In this document: positions 21,468-34,400 of the stretch, one piece after another | Layout of the letters: each line of letters begins with the position of its first letter | How positions within the stretch are numbered: the first letter of the stretch is position 1 | DNA from: Arctopsyche grandis | Taxonomy: Eukaryota > Arthropoda > Insecta > Trichoptera > Hydropsychidae | Length of the DNA: 64,000 bases | Direction of reading: 5' to 3' | Assembly: GCF_051622035.1 (NCBI RefSeq) | Contig: NC_135367.1 | Span: forward strand, 14,126,501-14,190,500 | Notes under the pieces: model-generated | The model's input: the letters and a program-made list of their open reading frames with translations, nothing else | What the model was told of the DNA's origin: nothing | The model's database searches: none | Made by a program: the position numbers and the translations under genes

Positions 21468-21720
21468 AGTGGACAGGGTGAAGCGATTGAAATGCCAATG
21501 AGCGGGTCACGTAGATAGACGAAAGATGGAAAAAAAGAAGTGCTTGAATGATACCCGAGAGAATGTGAAAGGGTGAAAGGAAGACAGGTAGGCGAAATCA
21601 GAAAATGTGTGGGGTGAGATGGATGAGAGTTGCGTGAAAAACAAATGGAAGAGTGTTGGAGAGGCCTTCATACAGTAGTCTACCATGAACAGTTGTAAAT
21701 ATTGATGATGATATACATAT
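21468..21720 (+). pseudogene. RTE-like LINE 3' fragment (decayed)
   Basis: In broken frames the plus strand reads VDRVKRLKC, then AGHV.RR, and toward the end NKWKSVGEAFIQ. These recall the extreme C-terminus of RTE-group reverse transcriptases (GHxAR...W...LGEAF). A TGATGATGAT tract follows, typical of RTE-like 3' ends. Several stops show it is dead. The assignment rests on short motifs. Confidence 0.55.
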
Positions 21721-22250
21721 TTTATATGGTATATATTTTTTTTAACATAAAAAATATTGATTATTTTAATATTTAAGAAAAAAAAAGTTTATCCACCATC
21801 TACTTTCTTAGATAGTTTCAAAACCTAATAAGTATTGTATTATATACATATATACAAATAGGGTTGGTTCTGAATTTTTAAGGACCAAACATGCCCTATC
21901 ACTAATCAGAACGATATGAGGACATTGGCTCCCTCCTCGAAACGCGAGGGTAAAACAAAACGTGAGTCACCACCCCCTTTCCAACACTCAACCCCTACGA
22001 TTGTCAATGTGAGGGACGTGCCCTTTATATTTATGCATTTGCACATAAGTTGTTGATTTTACATTTTATCAAAAGTACCAATTTGCACATCCATTACCGC
22101 CACACATTTGAAGAATGAACCTTCATAAACCATGTCTCATATAAGCTATATATACATTTTTTTTGGGTATTTGGCAATACTTTTGTTTGGGTATTCCTAA
22201 ATAGACGAAGAATTTTCCTCAAAAATTTACTTATAGTTAGTTCCCTACTG
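21721..22250. other. intergenic, no gene recognised
   Basis: AT-rich spacer; no coding sequence or recognised element. Confidence 0.45.
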
Positions 22251-22254
22251 AGTT

Positions 22255-22480
22255 TTTGATTTTTAAATGCTTTTTATTATTACTAAATTATGTTCACAAT
22301 ACATCTTATATCTATTTTAATAGCTACTGATCTACTGATCATTTTCTATTTCACAATTTTAAATCAATTTTGTTAGTAATCATAGTATTATATTATTATA
22401 ATGTAAATATGTACAGCGTAATAGGAAAAAGAGCTCCAAAACCTATTTACAATTCTTTCACCACTGAGCTAAAGAAGTAT
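22255..22480. repeat. dispersed repeat, copy 2
   Basis: Second copy of the repeat at 7520-7800, same strand, sharing the string CTACTGATCTACTGATC and the GGAAAAAGAGCTC block. Class unknown. Confidence 0.7.
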
Positions 22481-22559
22481 TAGTGAACTAGTAAAAAGTT
22501 TTTTGGTAATTGTTTAAGTAAAAGAAAAATATCTCTTGTGAAACATGTCTTATCTATTT

Positions 22560-22820
22560 ATTTAATTACTATCTGAACCCCGGCATGTGTTCCCGTTCCC
22601 GTTCTCGTTCCCGTTCCCGTTCTCGCTCCCGTTCCCATATGTCGGAAAAACGCAGGTAGCGAACACATTTGAAATTATTGCGTTGCAATGACACTCATTC
22701 CCGTTTTTTTTTTACAGTAATCTTCCCGGACATGCACACAACAAATCCTGAAAGTTTCATCATAATCGGTTCAGTGGTTTAGCAGCCTATTCGAGACACA
22801 CACAGACATTAATTTTTATA
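22560..22820. repeat. CCCGTT simple array plus transposon-like tail
   Basis: About eight six-base units (CCCGTT, with CTCGTT and CTCCCGTT variants) at 22587-22638 are followed by a stretch containing CATAATCGGTTCAGTGGTTTAG and GAGACACACACAGACATT. The sequence 'ATCGGTTCAGTGGTTT' followed by ACA-rich DNA is a frequent 3' part of insect repeats. No boundaries could be defined, so this is a likely mobile-element fragment only. Confidence 0.45.
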
Positions 22821-23249
22821 TACATTTAAGTACATTGTATATGTATGTATTTAAATCTCGGCTAATGAAAATGTTTTAGAAACGGTAAAAATATGCGTTC
22901 CATAAGTACTAAAGTGCGATAGAGATGGAAGAAAAGCACCTTCAGCAAAAAAGTATTAGTGCGAAAGAGACAACAATAGTGACTTCGCATTTGCGCATGT
23001 GCCCTTAACAGATAACTGACAGGGATGCGAACGCATCGATAAAGCTTATTCATTTATATATTATATTTTTAATTAATTCATTTAAAAATTAAATACGCAT
23101 TATTATTATAGGAAATTTCAATTTGAACAAACAGAAATCGATATTTGCCAACTTGCGCGTGTAATAATATTTCGGATTAAAATCCGACAATATTTTAAAT
23201 GCAACTCTATTTTTAATTTAAATTTATTTTATTTATAAATAGTGCCGAT

Positions 23250-23569
23250 TGCGATGCATGTTGCATATGTGTGCACGCCGACCGTCTTATCGGCACCCCT
23301 GCATCGGGGAAATGCAGGAGGAAGTACTTTCACTAACTGGACGCGCATAACCTCTCAGCGGGCGCCATTGGCGAGCGTCGCGACGCTGTTTTTCCGCGAA
23401 AATTCGCCGGATTTTCCACAATAAGCTGGTTTTTCGTCACGTCTGTCGACGTCGACGAGGACACGGGAAACGAGGACGACGGATGCTGTCGTGGCTGTCG
23501 TGACGGAAGCGGAAGTGGCGCTTCGGCGGCACCAAAACAAACCCACCCCGCCAAATCTGCTCACAATAG
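23250..23569 (+). promoter_or_regulatory. CpG-containing candidate promoter and 5' UTR exon of the rhomboid gene
   Basis: This is the first markedly GC-rich, CpG-containing block after the ZAD cluster and ends in AATAG|GTACGTAAAT, a strong donor site at 23570. It has no coding ORF that looks real. Together with the acceptor at 26200 it would give a spliced 5' UTR for the gene whose coding starts at 26635. This is inference; the exon could equally belong to another transcript. Confidence 0.4.
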
Positions 23570-23599
23570 GTACGTAAATAAAATTATTATATCAACCGA

Positions 23600-24236
23600 A
23601 ATTCATATTCGTCACCCGCTTGATTATTGCGAAATATTAAAATTCGGTATTAATTTTCTCGAGGATTGTCTCGAGCGTTCACCCTCGTCGTTAGGGGGTG
23701 AGCAGGTGATTGACCATTGGAACACATCCACTTGTTTGCACACAGCCCCAAAACGCGAACGAGTATTTATATTTTATAAATCTAATCTTATTTATGTTTA
23801 CGAGAATTTATATATTTCACAACATTGTGAAATTGTAAATATTTCCGCTCAGTTTAAATTTTTATTGAACATTGTTACATATGTAGTTTTTATATTTACA
23901 TCGGATGCTATTATTTTTAAAATGTAACAATTATATACCTACCTTTAATATGTGTCTCTTTTTACAAGGCTTTTATAAAGATTATTTATATACTAAAATT
24001 GGAATTTTTGCCCAAATCAAACAAAGTTTGTAAAACGAATAATGCATTTTATTTATTATTTCAACAATTATAATATTTAATATAATAGTTTTCATAGATA
24101 TACTCTCATAGAAAGTGTGTTTATTTCGTGATCGTGGATAAGTTTTGATAGACGTCATTATTGACACGTGCTTATTGATATTGGGCATACATAAAAGTAT
24201 GATTCGTCAAATAATTTACGGTTTAAATATTGTAAA
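23600..24236. other. non-coding, nothing recognised
   Basis: AT-rich sequence after the candidate 5' exon; presumed first intron. No coding or repeat structure seen. Confidence 0.4.
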
Positions 24237-24290
24237 CTAGTGGTTTTATCCGGCTTCGCTCGGTATTTGTAATATAAACAGCTTAAACAT
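24237..24290 (-). mobile_element. Helitron 3' end (minus strand)
   Basis: On the minus strand the sequence reads ACCGAGCGAAGCCGGATAAAACCACTAG followed by T. A GC-rich hairpin (CCG..GCGAAGCCGG) a few bases before CTAG, with T after it, is the standard Helitron 3' terminus. The element extends rightwards to an unknown 5' end. It is similar to the Helitron-like end at about 61020-61046. Confidence 0.6.
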
Positions 24291-24722
24291 TCCAAAACAA
24301 TCTAATAGTAAACATTCATTTTTTTAAATTAAATTTATATGAAAAAAAAAACGATATTGATATTGTCATCATAGAAACTTTGATTTGTTTTCAATGCTCC
24401 CAGACCAAACCTTACGTAATTAAATAGTTACAAAGTCTCTTTCGAAATTATACATATATTAGATATGAAACTAGATTTTTAAATACATTGTAATCCTCCA
24501 TTCATTAATTATTGACTTTCAAAACTTGTACTTTGAAGCAAATCGAATTTGAACATGAAGTGAAGTGAAATTAAATTTGAATTTTAAATTTTTTCAAATA
24601 CATATTATTTTTTTATTTCCCACATCTTTTTTACAAGGTATCTATCTTAGACTTTGACTCACTATCTTTAGAAGGGATTATTGCCATTTTCACGTACTTC
24701 TTTGAAGTATTAAACCGAATTA

Positions 24723-25049
24723 TTGACAACCCTTCGATTTTATCGGAGCTTAAATTTTGGGCTTAAATGTGGTCGTGCTTTGTGTCAGCGTCGACTTTTC
24801 CAACTAATTGTTACGAGAACATCTGATTTCGGAAACTCGTCTCTTGTAAAGGCTTTCCGGTTCCTTAATGTGATAGGTGAGAAATTGGACCTGGTTGATT
24901 GTCATATTGATGACTGGTCAGTTTCATGAGATTCAACACGAGTCTATTTGAATGACATGAATGATTGCTAATTTTATTTCTGTTGTTGTTTCCTTTTTTT
25001 TGTAAGACTGGTGTGACGCATTGGAGCAACTTGTCAAGTTACATTGGTC
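24723..25049 (+). pseudogene. LINE 3' end (copy D), ORF2 C-terminus plus 3' hairpin
   Basis: The plus-strand frame 24723-24929 reads CGRALCQRRLFQLIVTRTSD then FGNSSLVKAFRFLNVIGEKL. It aligns with the C-terminus of LINE copy E (51527-51892 minus: CGRALRHHLLFQPFPAKTSA, FNNSSLVETIQFLTVIDG). A short 3' UTR leads to GACTGGTGTGAC...GTTACATTGGTC at 25006-25049, the same imperfect hairpin as in other copies with G-T wobble-compatible changes. It is 5'-truncated. Confidence 0.78.
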
Positions 25050-25069
25050 GCTAACTTATTATTATTATT

Positions 25070-26200
25070 TATCTATTTTTTATGTATTTATTATAATAAT
25101 AAATACATCAAATAAATAAATTAATGAGTTTGTACAAGAAATGGTTTATTCAACGTTTCGGTATATTTAACATTTCGGTTTGTCAAAATATTAAACGATT
25201 TCTTTCTATAGTTACACAATGTTCATCTGTATATTTTTGTTACGAAAATTTAAACTTTGGTTTGATTAGTTTACGCGTGTAACTACGAATATGTAAATTC
25301 AGTTTACCTATTTCTCTTCATTTGTTAACATCAATTCTTCTGTAGTATCAAATTGGGTTGGAATATTCAGTAATTTTTTGGCTTTAGGCAATTGTCTATA
25401 ATATGTTATGATTATTAACAATATTGAACACTCAGGTAAGAACGACCATACTTTTTTAAACTTTCTTTTCTAAACATTGATATTTTTATATTTGAAAAGA
25501 CGTTAGTTTGAAATTGTATAATTTATATCGTATTGAAAACAAATGAATTTTATTTATTCACTTTTTCACGTTTGCAACAAAATGGCCACTCGACATATCA
25601 AGACAATCGTTAAAATGCGATTAAAACAATTTAATCATCTATATGTAAGTCCATAAAGAAAATGCTTAAATTGTACTAAATTACTAATTAATTCAATGAT
25701 GTTTAAACACAAAATGCAACAAATTTCATGTTAGTGTTTAAACATCGTTAACGCTTAAATTTAAAGCTACGTCTTTGCGATTAGAACTTTTATAGACTTT
25801 CCTGGCGAAAAACGCAATGTCTATTAAGCCAAATTGTGTATTAATTTTGTTTGAATTGGCGTTTAATTTATAATTCAACATTGGTCAATCATTTGCAAAC
25901 AACCTTTTAATTGGGTCGAGGAAATTTTTTATACTAACTACGTTATTAGATTAATGTGCCTACTTTTTATTACACAAAGTTTCAAAACTAATGTTTTCTT
26001 TATCGTTTTCGTCGCCTTTCTGTATACATTCAAAATTAAAGGTCGTTATCAGTTGACCTACCTATAAAACGTAATTAAAACCGATTAGTCACGCACCATA
26101 TAACGTTGCAATTTTTACTTGGTAATTTTTTCGCTTTATTAGACACCCCTGCATTAAAGTTACAATTTAAATGTTGAAAATGTTGAATTTTTTGTTTCAG
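25070..26200. other. AT-rich intronic or upstream DNA, nothing recognised
   Basis: No ORF, RNA gene or defined element. A good acceptor (TTTTTTGTTTCAG) ends at 26200. Confidence 0.45.
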
Positions 26201-26634
26201 AAAATCGCCGCGAGATGGCACACCCAAAACGCCATACAGTTCGGTGACAGTTGTCACCTTTCGCCGCTAGAGCACCGGCGCTTTGTTCGAGAGAAATTAT
26301 TATTTTTAATTTAGCCAAGCCGCGCACCGCTTAATTAATTTTATTTAAAATTTGAATAAAAATAAAAATGAAATAAATAAAAACGGTTGATCGGTAACCA
26401 TGCAACGGAAGTGCCTAATTGCAATCGATTGTTCAAATAAATAAAACAAAATCAATAATTAATAAATCAGAACGCTCTCAGTGCCTTTACGTTGTATAAA
26501 TATACATATATTATAATAAATCTACAATAATCTCTCGCGTATACGTCAATTTAAATAGATAATCCTTTGTGTTCATTCGTGTGTGATTTATATGGAAGTT
26601 TTGCGGCAGCGGTTGTCAAGTTGGGGTGCGCAAG

Positions 26635-29353
26635 ATGTCGTTGTGGCTGAGCGGAGTTGGCCAAGCGGTCCACGAGCAGCATCCACCGACCACCACGGCG
26701 ATCACCATCTCCAACAACACGTCCATGGAATCAGGGATCGAGGCAGGTCCTATACCGACTATCACTGGATCGCTGGGCTCTGGGACGAGGGGTTCTTTAG
26801 GTACCATATCCAGAGTAGGTCTCGACAACGAGCCTATGTACGATACGGACAACACCGATCTAGGGTCGGACGTCGACGAAGCCGAACTCAGGAGGGAGCT
26901 CTTGAATGATGTTAGTATCAATCGTCTTCTTTTTCATCTTATCTTTCGTCATCTATTGTACATGCACATGAAACTTCTTTCGTTTAATTTCAACGTTTCT
27001 TCCATTTTCCTATCTAGTCGTATATTCCTTGGGGCAGTTGTGTCACCCTAATGGTTTCCATGGGTTTCTGGAAACCGTTGTTAAATAACAAAAGTTTTCG
27101 GAAACCCGTTGTTAGAAATTCATAAAATCTAAAAAATCATGTAATTTTTATTGAAAAAATTGATTTTGCGCTGAATTGTCGTTGCGCTGAATAGTCCATG
27201 CGCTGAATTGTCGTTGCGCTGAGTTGTCTCCGCCGAAAGGTCGGCGCTAAGTTGGTTTGCGCTGATTTGTCGTGCCACCGTACTGTTTAACTGTACTTTA
27301 GTTTTGAGATTTTAAAATTTCAAGCTATTTGGAAGACTGTGAACACTTTAGAAGAGTGTCAAAAATTAAAATTAGTAACGTAAAAAAATCAAATTACATA
27401 TGTACACCATTGAATTAAAATTTAACAGCTAGTGGATTTATATCAATAATCATTTGAGATATACAAATAATCATTTGAAAAAAATCATCCAAGTCACTAA
27501 AAATTGAGATTTATATTTATTTAAATTTAAATTTAAATTTTCACGTAATAGTTAGTGCCTTAGACAAAAAAAAATAGTTAAGAAAAAAATTAGAAACCCG
27601 TTGTTCTAAAATTGGGGTGATACCACTGCCTTGGGGTCTTATTTCAGTCTTCATTTTGTCTGAGATTTTGAGCCCACGCGTTTCTTTTTCGATTTCTAAG
27701 ATATAACTACAGCAGCTGTAGATTCAAAAGTATGGATGATAGTCTTTTCAGAAGTTCAGAATTGATTTGGTTGAAATAAATTGCACGTCAGTAAATAAGC
27801 TACTGTTCGGTAACAGTTTTATATTCGATCTATCATATGTTTTCGTTTAGAATTGGGATTAGTATTAGTATTGGATTTGAAATGTAGTTTTATCATAATG
27901 AATGATATTTGGCGTACGTCCATTTTCTTCATTTTGAGAAATATTTTAAATATTGCTAAACATTAAATATTATGTATGCGTTTCACAATTTTTAAAAATA
28001 CTGGTGGCCTGTAATAAGTTTATTTTGCTTTTCCGAGATTCTGGAAATATGGAATTAAAAGTACATAGTGATAACAAGCTATGAATTAAGTCAAACTGAA
28101 ATAGTGTTTTTGAAACTGAAAATTGAACTTACGCCACTTTCAAATATAACGGCTCTTATATAGCTTATTGCGAATATTACAACATTTTAGTTGTATTTTA
28201 ATATTTTATATATCATCTATCTCCATACAAATTACGATAACTTATAATTAATTAGTCAGTATATTCAGTTTTTTCAAAAATTTTATTTAAAAAAACGCTT
28301 TTTTGACGTTATCTAATACAAGAAGCCGACATATTTTGGTGATTTATATTCAATGTTATGGATGTGCAAAGTACTATTATTAAAATTGAAAAGTATTTTG
28401 TTCGCCGTTTTGGTACTACATACATATGCATGTACATATATTATGAAATATTCACAGGTAAAAGTTAGTAGTGATATTTTTAATTTGAATTGTTTTTATT
28501 AAATATTTAAAGATCTGAAATTTCGATTATTGTGAATTATATCAACGGTATGTAAACAAACTGCCTAATTTATTCAGGATTTATAATAACAAAATTTACA
28601 TATTCGCAATAAATACTATTTGAAATTACACAACGTATCACTTTTTAATACAATGAATACATCTATTATATATTTTACGATTACATTTTGATTTATTTCA
28701 AATATAATACTGTATTAGCGTATAGTACTTATGCTGGTTTAGATTTATCGATATCTCGCGTGTTTTCTCGTCGTACATTAATTGGCTTAAATTTTCTCAT
28801 TTTTTTCTCGTTTTGTGTTTGTTTCAGAAATGGCGCATTTTATTCGATAAGGTGAGCGAGCAGCCGGCTATATGTACATACATACATACAAACATATGTA
28901 CATATTTTCGTGACTAGTCCGTCGCGATTTTCCGCGAATGGAAAAATGTATACCTGCCGGCTGGCCTTTCCTTACGATTCGGTCACATTTTATTACCGGC
29001 GAAATCATTTTTCATTTCGATGGAAAAAAGCACTTTTATTTTTCGAGAACAAGATTGCGAAATTACAAAGCGTGTATTTTTACCTTTTGCGATAACGTTT
29101 CAGTACGACCCCGAAGGCTTCGGCGAAATTCCGTGGCCAGATTTCCTGAAAGCCCTGAAAACGCCCGAACTACAAGCTCACATACCAAGCAACAAGAGAG
29201 ATGTAATAATTATTTTTATATACATATGTATAAATATTTTAAAATAAATTTTTAACTGAAAGTTGTGATTTAACATCTGAATTTTAGGTTCTGTTGGAGA
29301 GGGCGAGGCAGTCTAAAGCGGACGCGATCACTTTTCAGGATTTTGTTAATACG
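26635..29353 (+). CDS. rhomboid-family intramembrane protease with N-terminal EF-hands (RHBDL1/3, Drosophila rho-4-like), 5' part
   Basis: Four predicted coding exons, all phase 0: 26635-26910 (92 codons), 28828-28851 (8 codons), 29104-29202 (33 codons), 29288-29353 (22 codons); 155 residues in total, continuing beyond the window. The first exon starts MSLWLSGVGQ and is Ser/Gly/Thr-rich, ending ELRRELLND. The next exons give KWRILFDK, then YDPEGFGEIPWPDF, then NKRDVLLERARQ and AITFQDFVNT. This is the EF-hand-like region found before the membrane core in RHBDL1/RHBDL3 and rho-4 (WR-LFD-xDP-x-G-x-I...KR-x-LL...QDFV). These proteases cleave membrane-anchored proteins inside the bilayer; the GxSG/His catalytic core must lie on exons to the right. 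An earlier out-of-frame ATG at 26592 could begin a uORF. Intron 1 carries a hAT MITE. Confidence 0.83.
27035..27628. mobile_element. hAT MITE, 594 bp, in a rhomboid intron
   Basis: Ends CAGTTGTGTCACCCTAATGG and the inverted CAGTGGTATCACCCCAATTT are flanked by the identical octamer CCTTGGGG (27027-27034 and 27629-27636), a perfect hAT duplication. The interior contains a tandem array (27165-27280) and repeated GGAAACC(G)TTGTT blocks in direct orientation. No transposase. Confidence 0.88.
27165..27280. repeat. degenerate tandem array of a 16-bp unit
   Basis: The unit TGCGCTGAATTGTCGT is repeated about six times with variants (AATAGTCCA, GAGTTGTC, AAGTTGG, GATTTGTCGTG). It lies inside the hAT MITE. 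Confidence 0.75.
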
Positions 29354-31169
29354 GTTAGTAGAATATAAATTGTACCTATGTATATGTATTTCAATATTTA
29401 CGCAAACTATGTATCTATTGTACATAATATGTATCTATATTAATATAAATTGACAACCAGATGCTAAATGATGACGTTTCAAATACTTCATTTTGATTAG
29501 AATTATGTTGGTATAAAAATATTATAAATGCATAGAATTATTGTGCTTATATACCACTGCTGATCTCTAATTTTAATGTGAAATGAGATTAGAAAATTGC
29601 AATTAAATTACGGTTTTTGTCAGTAATGTTGAACTCTACTAATCCTACGTTCGCTTACAAATCCAGACGGTCGGAAAATATCGCGTGTACTGTGATCATT
29701 TTTTGCGAATATCTTCAAAGCAAGTGTAAATTTCATTAAAGCGAACGTCATGTGTTTACCGCAATGAGCCACATTTTTTATTGCACACATCGAATGCAAT
29801 ATGGTCTTGTGTGCAGGTCCGTGCATCTGCTACACATTGTACATATTGCAATTTCACGTGCACCTTTCATGCCACATTGTAGGTACAACACGTTATCTAT
29901 ACTATAAGTATTTATATTGATAGAATGTCTTTGCATTAAATTCTGTTCATTGGATGTAGCATGTCGTTGGGTGTTGGCGCCCAACCCCGAAAAATTCCAG
30001 TGCCGTGCGTGGAAAAATAATAAAAAGCCTAATAATGTCGATGAATATGAAGACGATCGTAGTCACATAAATTCCGTGCGCGCACAAACATAATCATTTT
30101 TTATATCTCGATTTTTGTTTACGCAGCCCAACTGAGAAATCAGGGTAAAACCCTGTCAAGGGTTATACCGATAGTTGTTTGTGCGGAATTGATTAATCAT
30201 GTACATACATATGTATGTACATAAATTTTACACGCGAGTGCTGTAGTGTTTAAACCATTTGTGCATATACATACATATGTACATATACTATTATGTATGG
30301 CGATCTCTAACTATTTTATTTTCTTTTATCTATAATGCGACATTGAATGTTAATGGCTTGATATTTGCCATTCCTTTCTCTTGTATCGCGTCGTAAAGAG
30401 TCGACTTTTCGTCGCGCTTTACGATTGTGTCGTAAACGATGTCGTTTTAACATTTCGCGATAGATGTAATGGCGAAGATCGCATCGTATCGTTAGTCCAT
30501 TTGAATCATAGTAATTGTTTTATTTATTTTTCGTACGCTTGACCTATAGGGTGTACCTCGCGCGAGGTGTGATGAAAAATCCAGCCGTGTTGATACATTC
30601 CCGTGTTGTGTCCGACCGCCCCATCGACTCCGAATCGGATCATCTTGAATAATTTATAAAATATATATTTAAATAATTTATATAAATTGAACTATTTATT
30701 TATTTATTATTGAAGATAGTAGTAGTAATAACTTAAAAGAAGTGTCTATTCAAATTGACCACTATAAAAAATTGTATGTATGTACATACGTATGTTTTTT
30801 TTTCACTATTTTTACCTCTGTCTGTTTTAAGTGTAATATTATCATAGTGCTTGTAGATATCCATTACATAAATTTCTTATATTTTTAAATTTAATACTTG
30901 GGAAAGGCGCAGACCCAATTTTATATTTTCCCATGATGCCATTTTTTGGTTGCCCTTGAACGACATCTAGTATTAAACTGTTGGGCCTGATTTCAATAAT
31001 TCTCGTTAAATAAATTCTCTGTTTCTATACTTGAATATAATTTTTCATCAATTTTGAATAGCATTACTTATTTTATGTTTATTACAGCTAAATGCATGTG
31101 TATGTATGTATTTCATTCATTTCAATTAATTAAACATTTTTCATATACTCCTAGGACCAAGCCGGCGAG

Positions 31170-31445
31170 AGGAGTAATTTTTTTGAAATCATATTTAAAT
31201 AGTGGTGACATAGTGGGTAGGATGATTTTTGCCAATTTCATGAAGAACCGTTTCAGTAATGAAATCAGATAAATTGGCAAACTCTGATAGGAAAAGATCG
31301 GCTTGGAGTCACAGCTTATGCTTATAGTTTATTCCAAGTATTTATATACTTGGAATAAACTATTTTCAATCGAGGTCAACCCACGGGATTGACGCGTCAA
31401 CCTCTCGATGGTTAGCATTAACCCAACCACCGAGCTCTTTCACTG
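31170..31445 (-). mobile_element. tRNA-like SINE, copy 1
   Basis: On the minus strand it shares with copies 2-4 the order: tRNA-like head with GGTGGTTGGGTTAATG, ACCTCGATTGAAAATAGTTTATTCC, TGACTCCAAGCCGATC, AATTGGCAAAAATCATCCTACCCACTATG and GATTTCAAA. The B-box region is partly altered. No separate 3' hairpin tail is visible. Confidence 0.7.
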
Positions 31446-34400
31446 GCTAAAAATTATTAAAAACAAACAATCTTAAATGGGTACTTTGAAACCACTCTTG
31501 ATAGTTTTCAATAGTGTATAGTCTTGAGTCAAGTCTGTTATTTGAAGTTTATATCGTTTTCTAAGACGGGTTGTTTCGTGCTGTTTGATATATTGATTTT
31601 TTTTTTTTGATTATCACTATAATAATAAAAAGTGTTAATGATTAGTAATCGGTCATATTATAGACAGGGCGGTGCACACGCTAGGGGGCTATTTTTCGTA
31701 TCTAATCGAGTGCGCGTGATCGAACTGACCCTTTCGTCGCCGCCGTATCGAAATTTTACGTCACTAATTAAGCCGTAACGTCTACTTAATTAATTGGTGC
31801 TCGAGGAGTGAAGATAAAAAAGGTCCACAAACCTCAGGTATATGCCACAGGGTCTGACGGAGGTCTTTTTATTTGTTTTTTAATTTTTTTTTCAATCTCA
31901 TTTACGGTCGTCGATGATATTTTACGGCCACAAACATTGTGTACGTAAGTTTGGATTAGATTAGACGGGGAATTATTTTAAACGACGCATTTATTTATTT
32001 ATTCGTTCACTCGAGGATTTGTTTTTCTCTTTTTTTTCGTCAGCTTTTTTATTTTTTTTTATTTTGTATTTATACATTTTCGGTCAAACATTTATTATTA
32101 AATCTGAAATGTCTTCTTTACGCCTTCGCGTATTCACTAGATTGTTTAAAGTGTCATAACATATTTTTATGTACATTTTTTTTTACTTTAGGTGCCATCC
32201 ATGCCTAATATGGTAGTATGTAGATGTGTTCCAAAAAGATTAAGATTGGTATAAATGTATTGATTTATATGTTTTAGTTTTGAGTTTTTGGTAATGTCGC
32301 TTTTCGTATGGCCGAAAAATGTTACACAATATTAAAGAGAAGTTAGAATTCACAAAGTTTGCATTCGTTTTTATTGTGGTTACAACCAATTTTCATCGAT
32401 TTGGGACGTTCTATAGTTTATTGAACTATCGTAAAAATAATAAATCAACCGATCAATACAAAAATTATCTGAATTTTGAAGGAAACGTAAATTTTTTTAT
32501 TATATTCCCAAACACGAATTCACTTTTTACCGACAAATCTTTATGTATTTTCTTGCAAAATTTAAAGATTTCATCATCGATAATAATGTTTTAATAATAA
32601 AATAAACCTTCGATTTAATTTCTCATTTAAATCTTGATTGATTGTGCACAATTTTAAGGAATCTCTAATTGAAGAATTTATTTTTGAGCAATTATCTCTG
32701 AGCAATTCGAGATTTCGGATGAATTTGTTATATTTTAATAACATGTAAGAAAAAAAATATTTTTGACTTTTAAAATTCGCTAGATAATTAATTATAAGTA
32801 TTTTTATGCAAGAAAAAATCACAATCAATAGAAAAAACATCTGACTAGATTCCAATACTCACTTTTGGCATAGCAATACTAGATTTTGAGTTGAAGACAA
32901 ATGCCAAAAGTTTGTAAAAATTGCGTATATTTTTAAACGCTTATATCTCATAAACAAGAAGAAGCTAACAAAAATCATTGTCATACTCGAATTTAGTGGG
33001 TCAAACTTAGTATAGATTGATTAGTCTTCGCTCCGGTATTTTTTTTGTTGTTCACTGTAATTGTACCCTAAGACTTTTGGTCTCTGCTTAGGCGAAAGCA
33101 CTCATTTTGTTTTTTTATTTAATCGGCAATATACATATGTATGTATATTTTTAGGGGACGTTGATGACATAGAATTGGTGAATTTACAGCATGTATGATT
33201 TCCACTAAATAAATGATTATAAAAACGGCCATATCACGAAGCCTTCTTTTTTATCTAGTCTACTCATTTCGCCCACAATATATACATACACATAAGTATA
33301 TACACTTGTTTGAAAGATTCCGTTAGAACATATTGAATTGAAATTTTATCAAAATGTTAAAAACTGAAAATTTTGAATAGTTTCTTCTTTGATTTTTCCC
33401 TACACATAAGTATAAACATCATAGAACTTCTTTTGACTATTTTTTTGTTCTAGTAAGTTCTTCACACGGCTATAACACGAGTGGCCCTATATGGCCACCC
33501 GGTTCTTTGTTATCATTACTAGACTAATTTTATTTGAATTTCTATGGGCGGTCAGACTGACACTTACTGCCTTCACCTTTGTGTCGTTACGTCTTTTAGA
33601 CTCCACGTGACACTTTATTTTTATTGCCCCTCCTCCCCCTCACTTTTCCACTTCTTTTTGATTTCAATCGAATACTGACACCCCGCCCGCCTCTCACCTC
33701 GATTTTCCTTCGTCTTTTTTTCGAATCGGTTTATTTCTTTATTTAGTCCCGGTTTATCTGTGCGCGCCCCTCTCATTAATCGATTTGTCCGTGTATTATT
33801 GGAAGGATCGTGAGAATCGAAAATCTTCCTAGAATCCATTATCTCCGCTGAAATGTACATGTAATCTTTTTACCATCTGACTTAACGACTGGCGCTTTGT
33901 CTTAATTAGTTCCCTAAGGAATACAATGTCCTTCTTTGCACTAAAAATCAAATAAATAAAAGGGCAAGACGTTAAAATCGGCCATAATTTCCGATTTTAT
34001 GTTTGCGCTGTATGTATGCCTAATGGTATACAGATACAGTGTATGTGTGTGTATTTAAATTTGTCTGCTTCGAACGATAAATATCGATAAGGCGCCCTGT
34101 AGAATTTTCTCTAATTTGATTAATTCAATTTGGCTATCGGGTGTTTGTGTCGTTAAATTAGGGCCGGTGTCAAAGCCTGACGACAATCGACCAAAGTGTA
34201 CAAAAAACAATGGACGAATTCCTCAAAAGAGGTGATGATCAACCTTCGGCTGCAGTGTTATTCCGTAGTTAATTGAAAACTTAGCTTATATTAAATATTT
34301 TTACAATTTTTAGTATAGATAAAAAAAATCGTGTCATCTTCGTCAATTTTCCGGAAAGGAAAAGCCAAAATGTCATACAATACTATTCGAATATCAAATA

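Noticed and set aside
23242-23564. ORFs in the GC-rich block (60-73 aa, both strands)
   Set aside because: No domain resemblance; better read as a CpG-containing promoter or 5' UTR.
26583-26909. 108-aa ORF starting at the upstream ATG 26592
   Set aside because: It is out of frame with the rhomboid coding frame, which continues into the EF-hand exons; at most a uORF.
28910-29255. Overlapping 61-105 aa ORFs around the rhomboid exon
   Set aside because: They run through intron sequence; the real coding part is 29104-29202 in a frame supported by RHBDL homology and splice sites.
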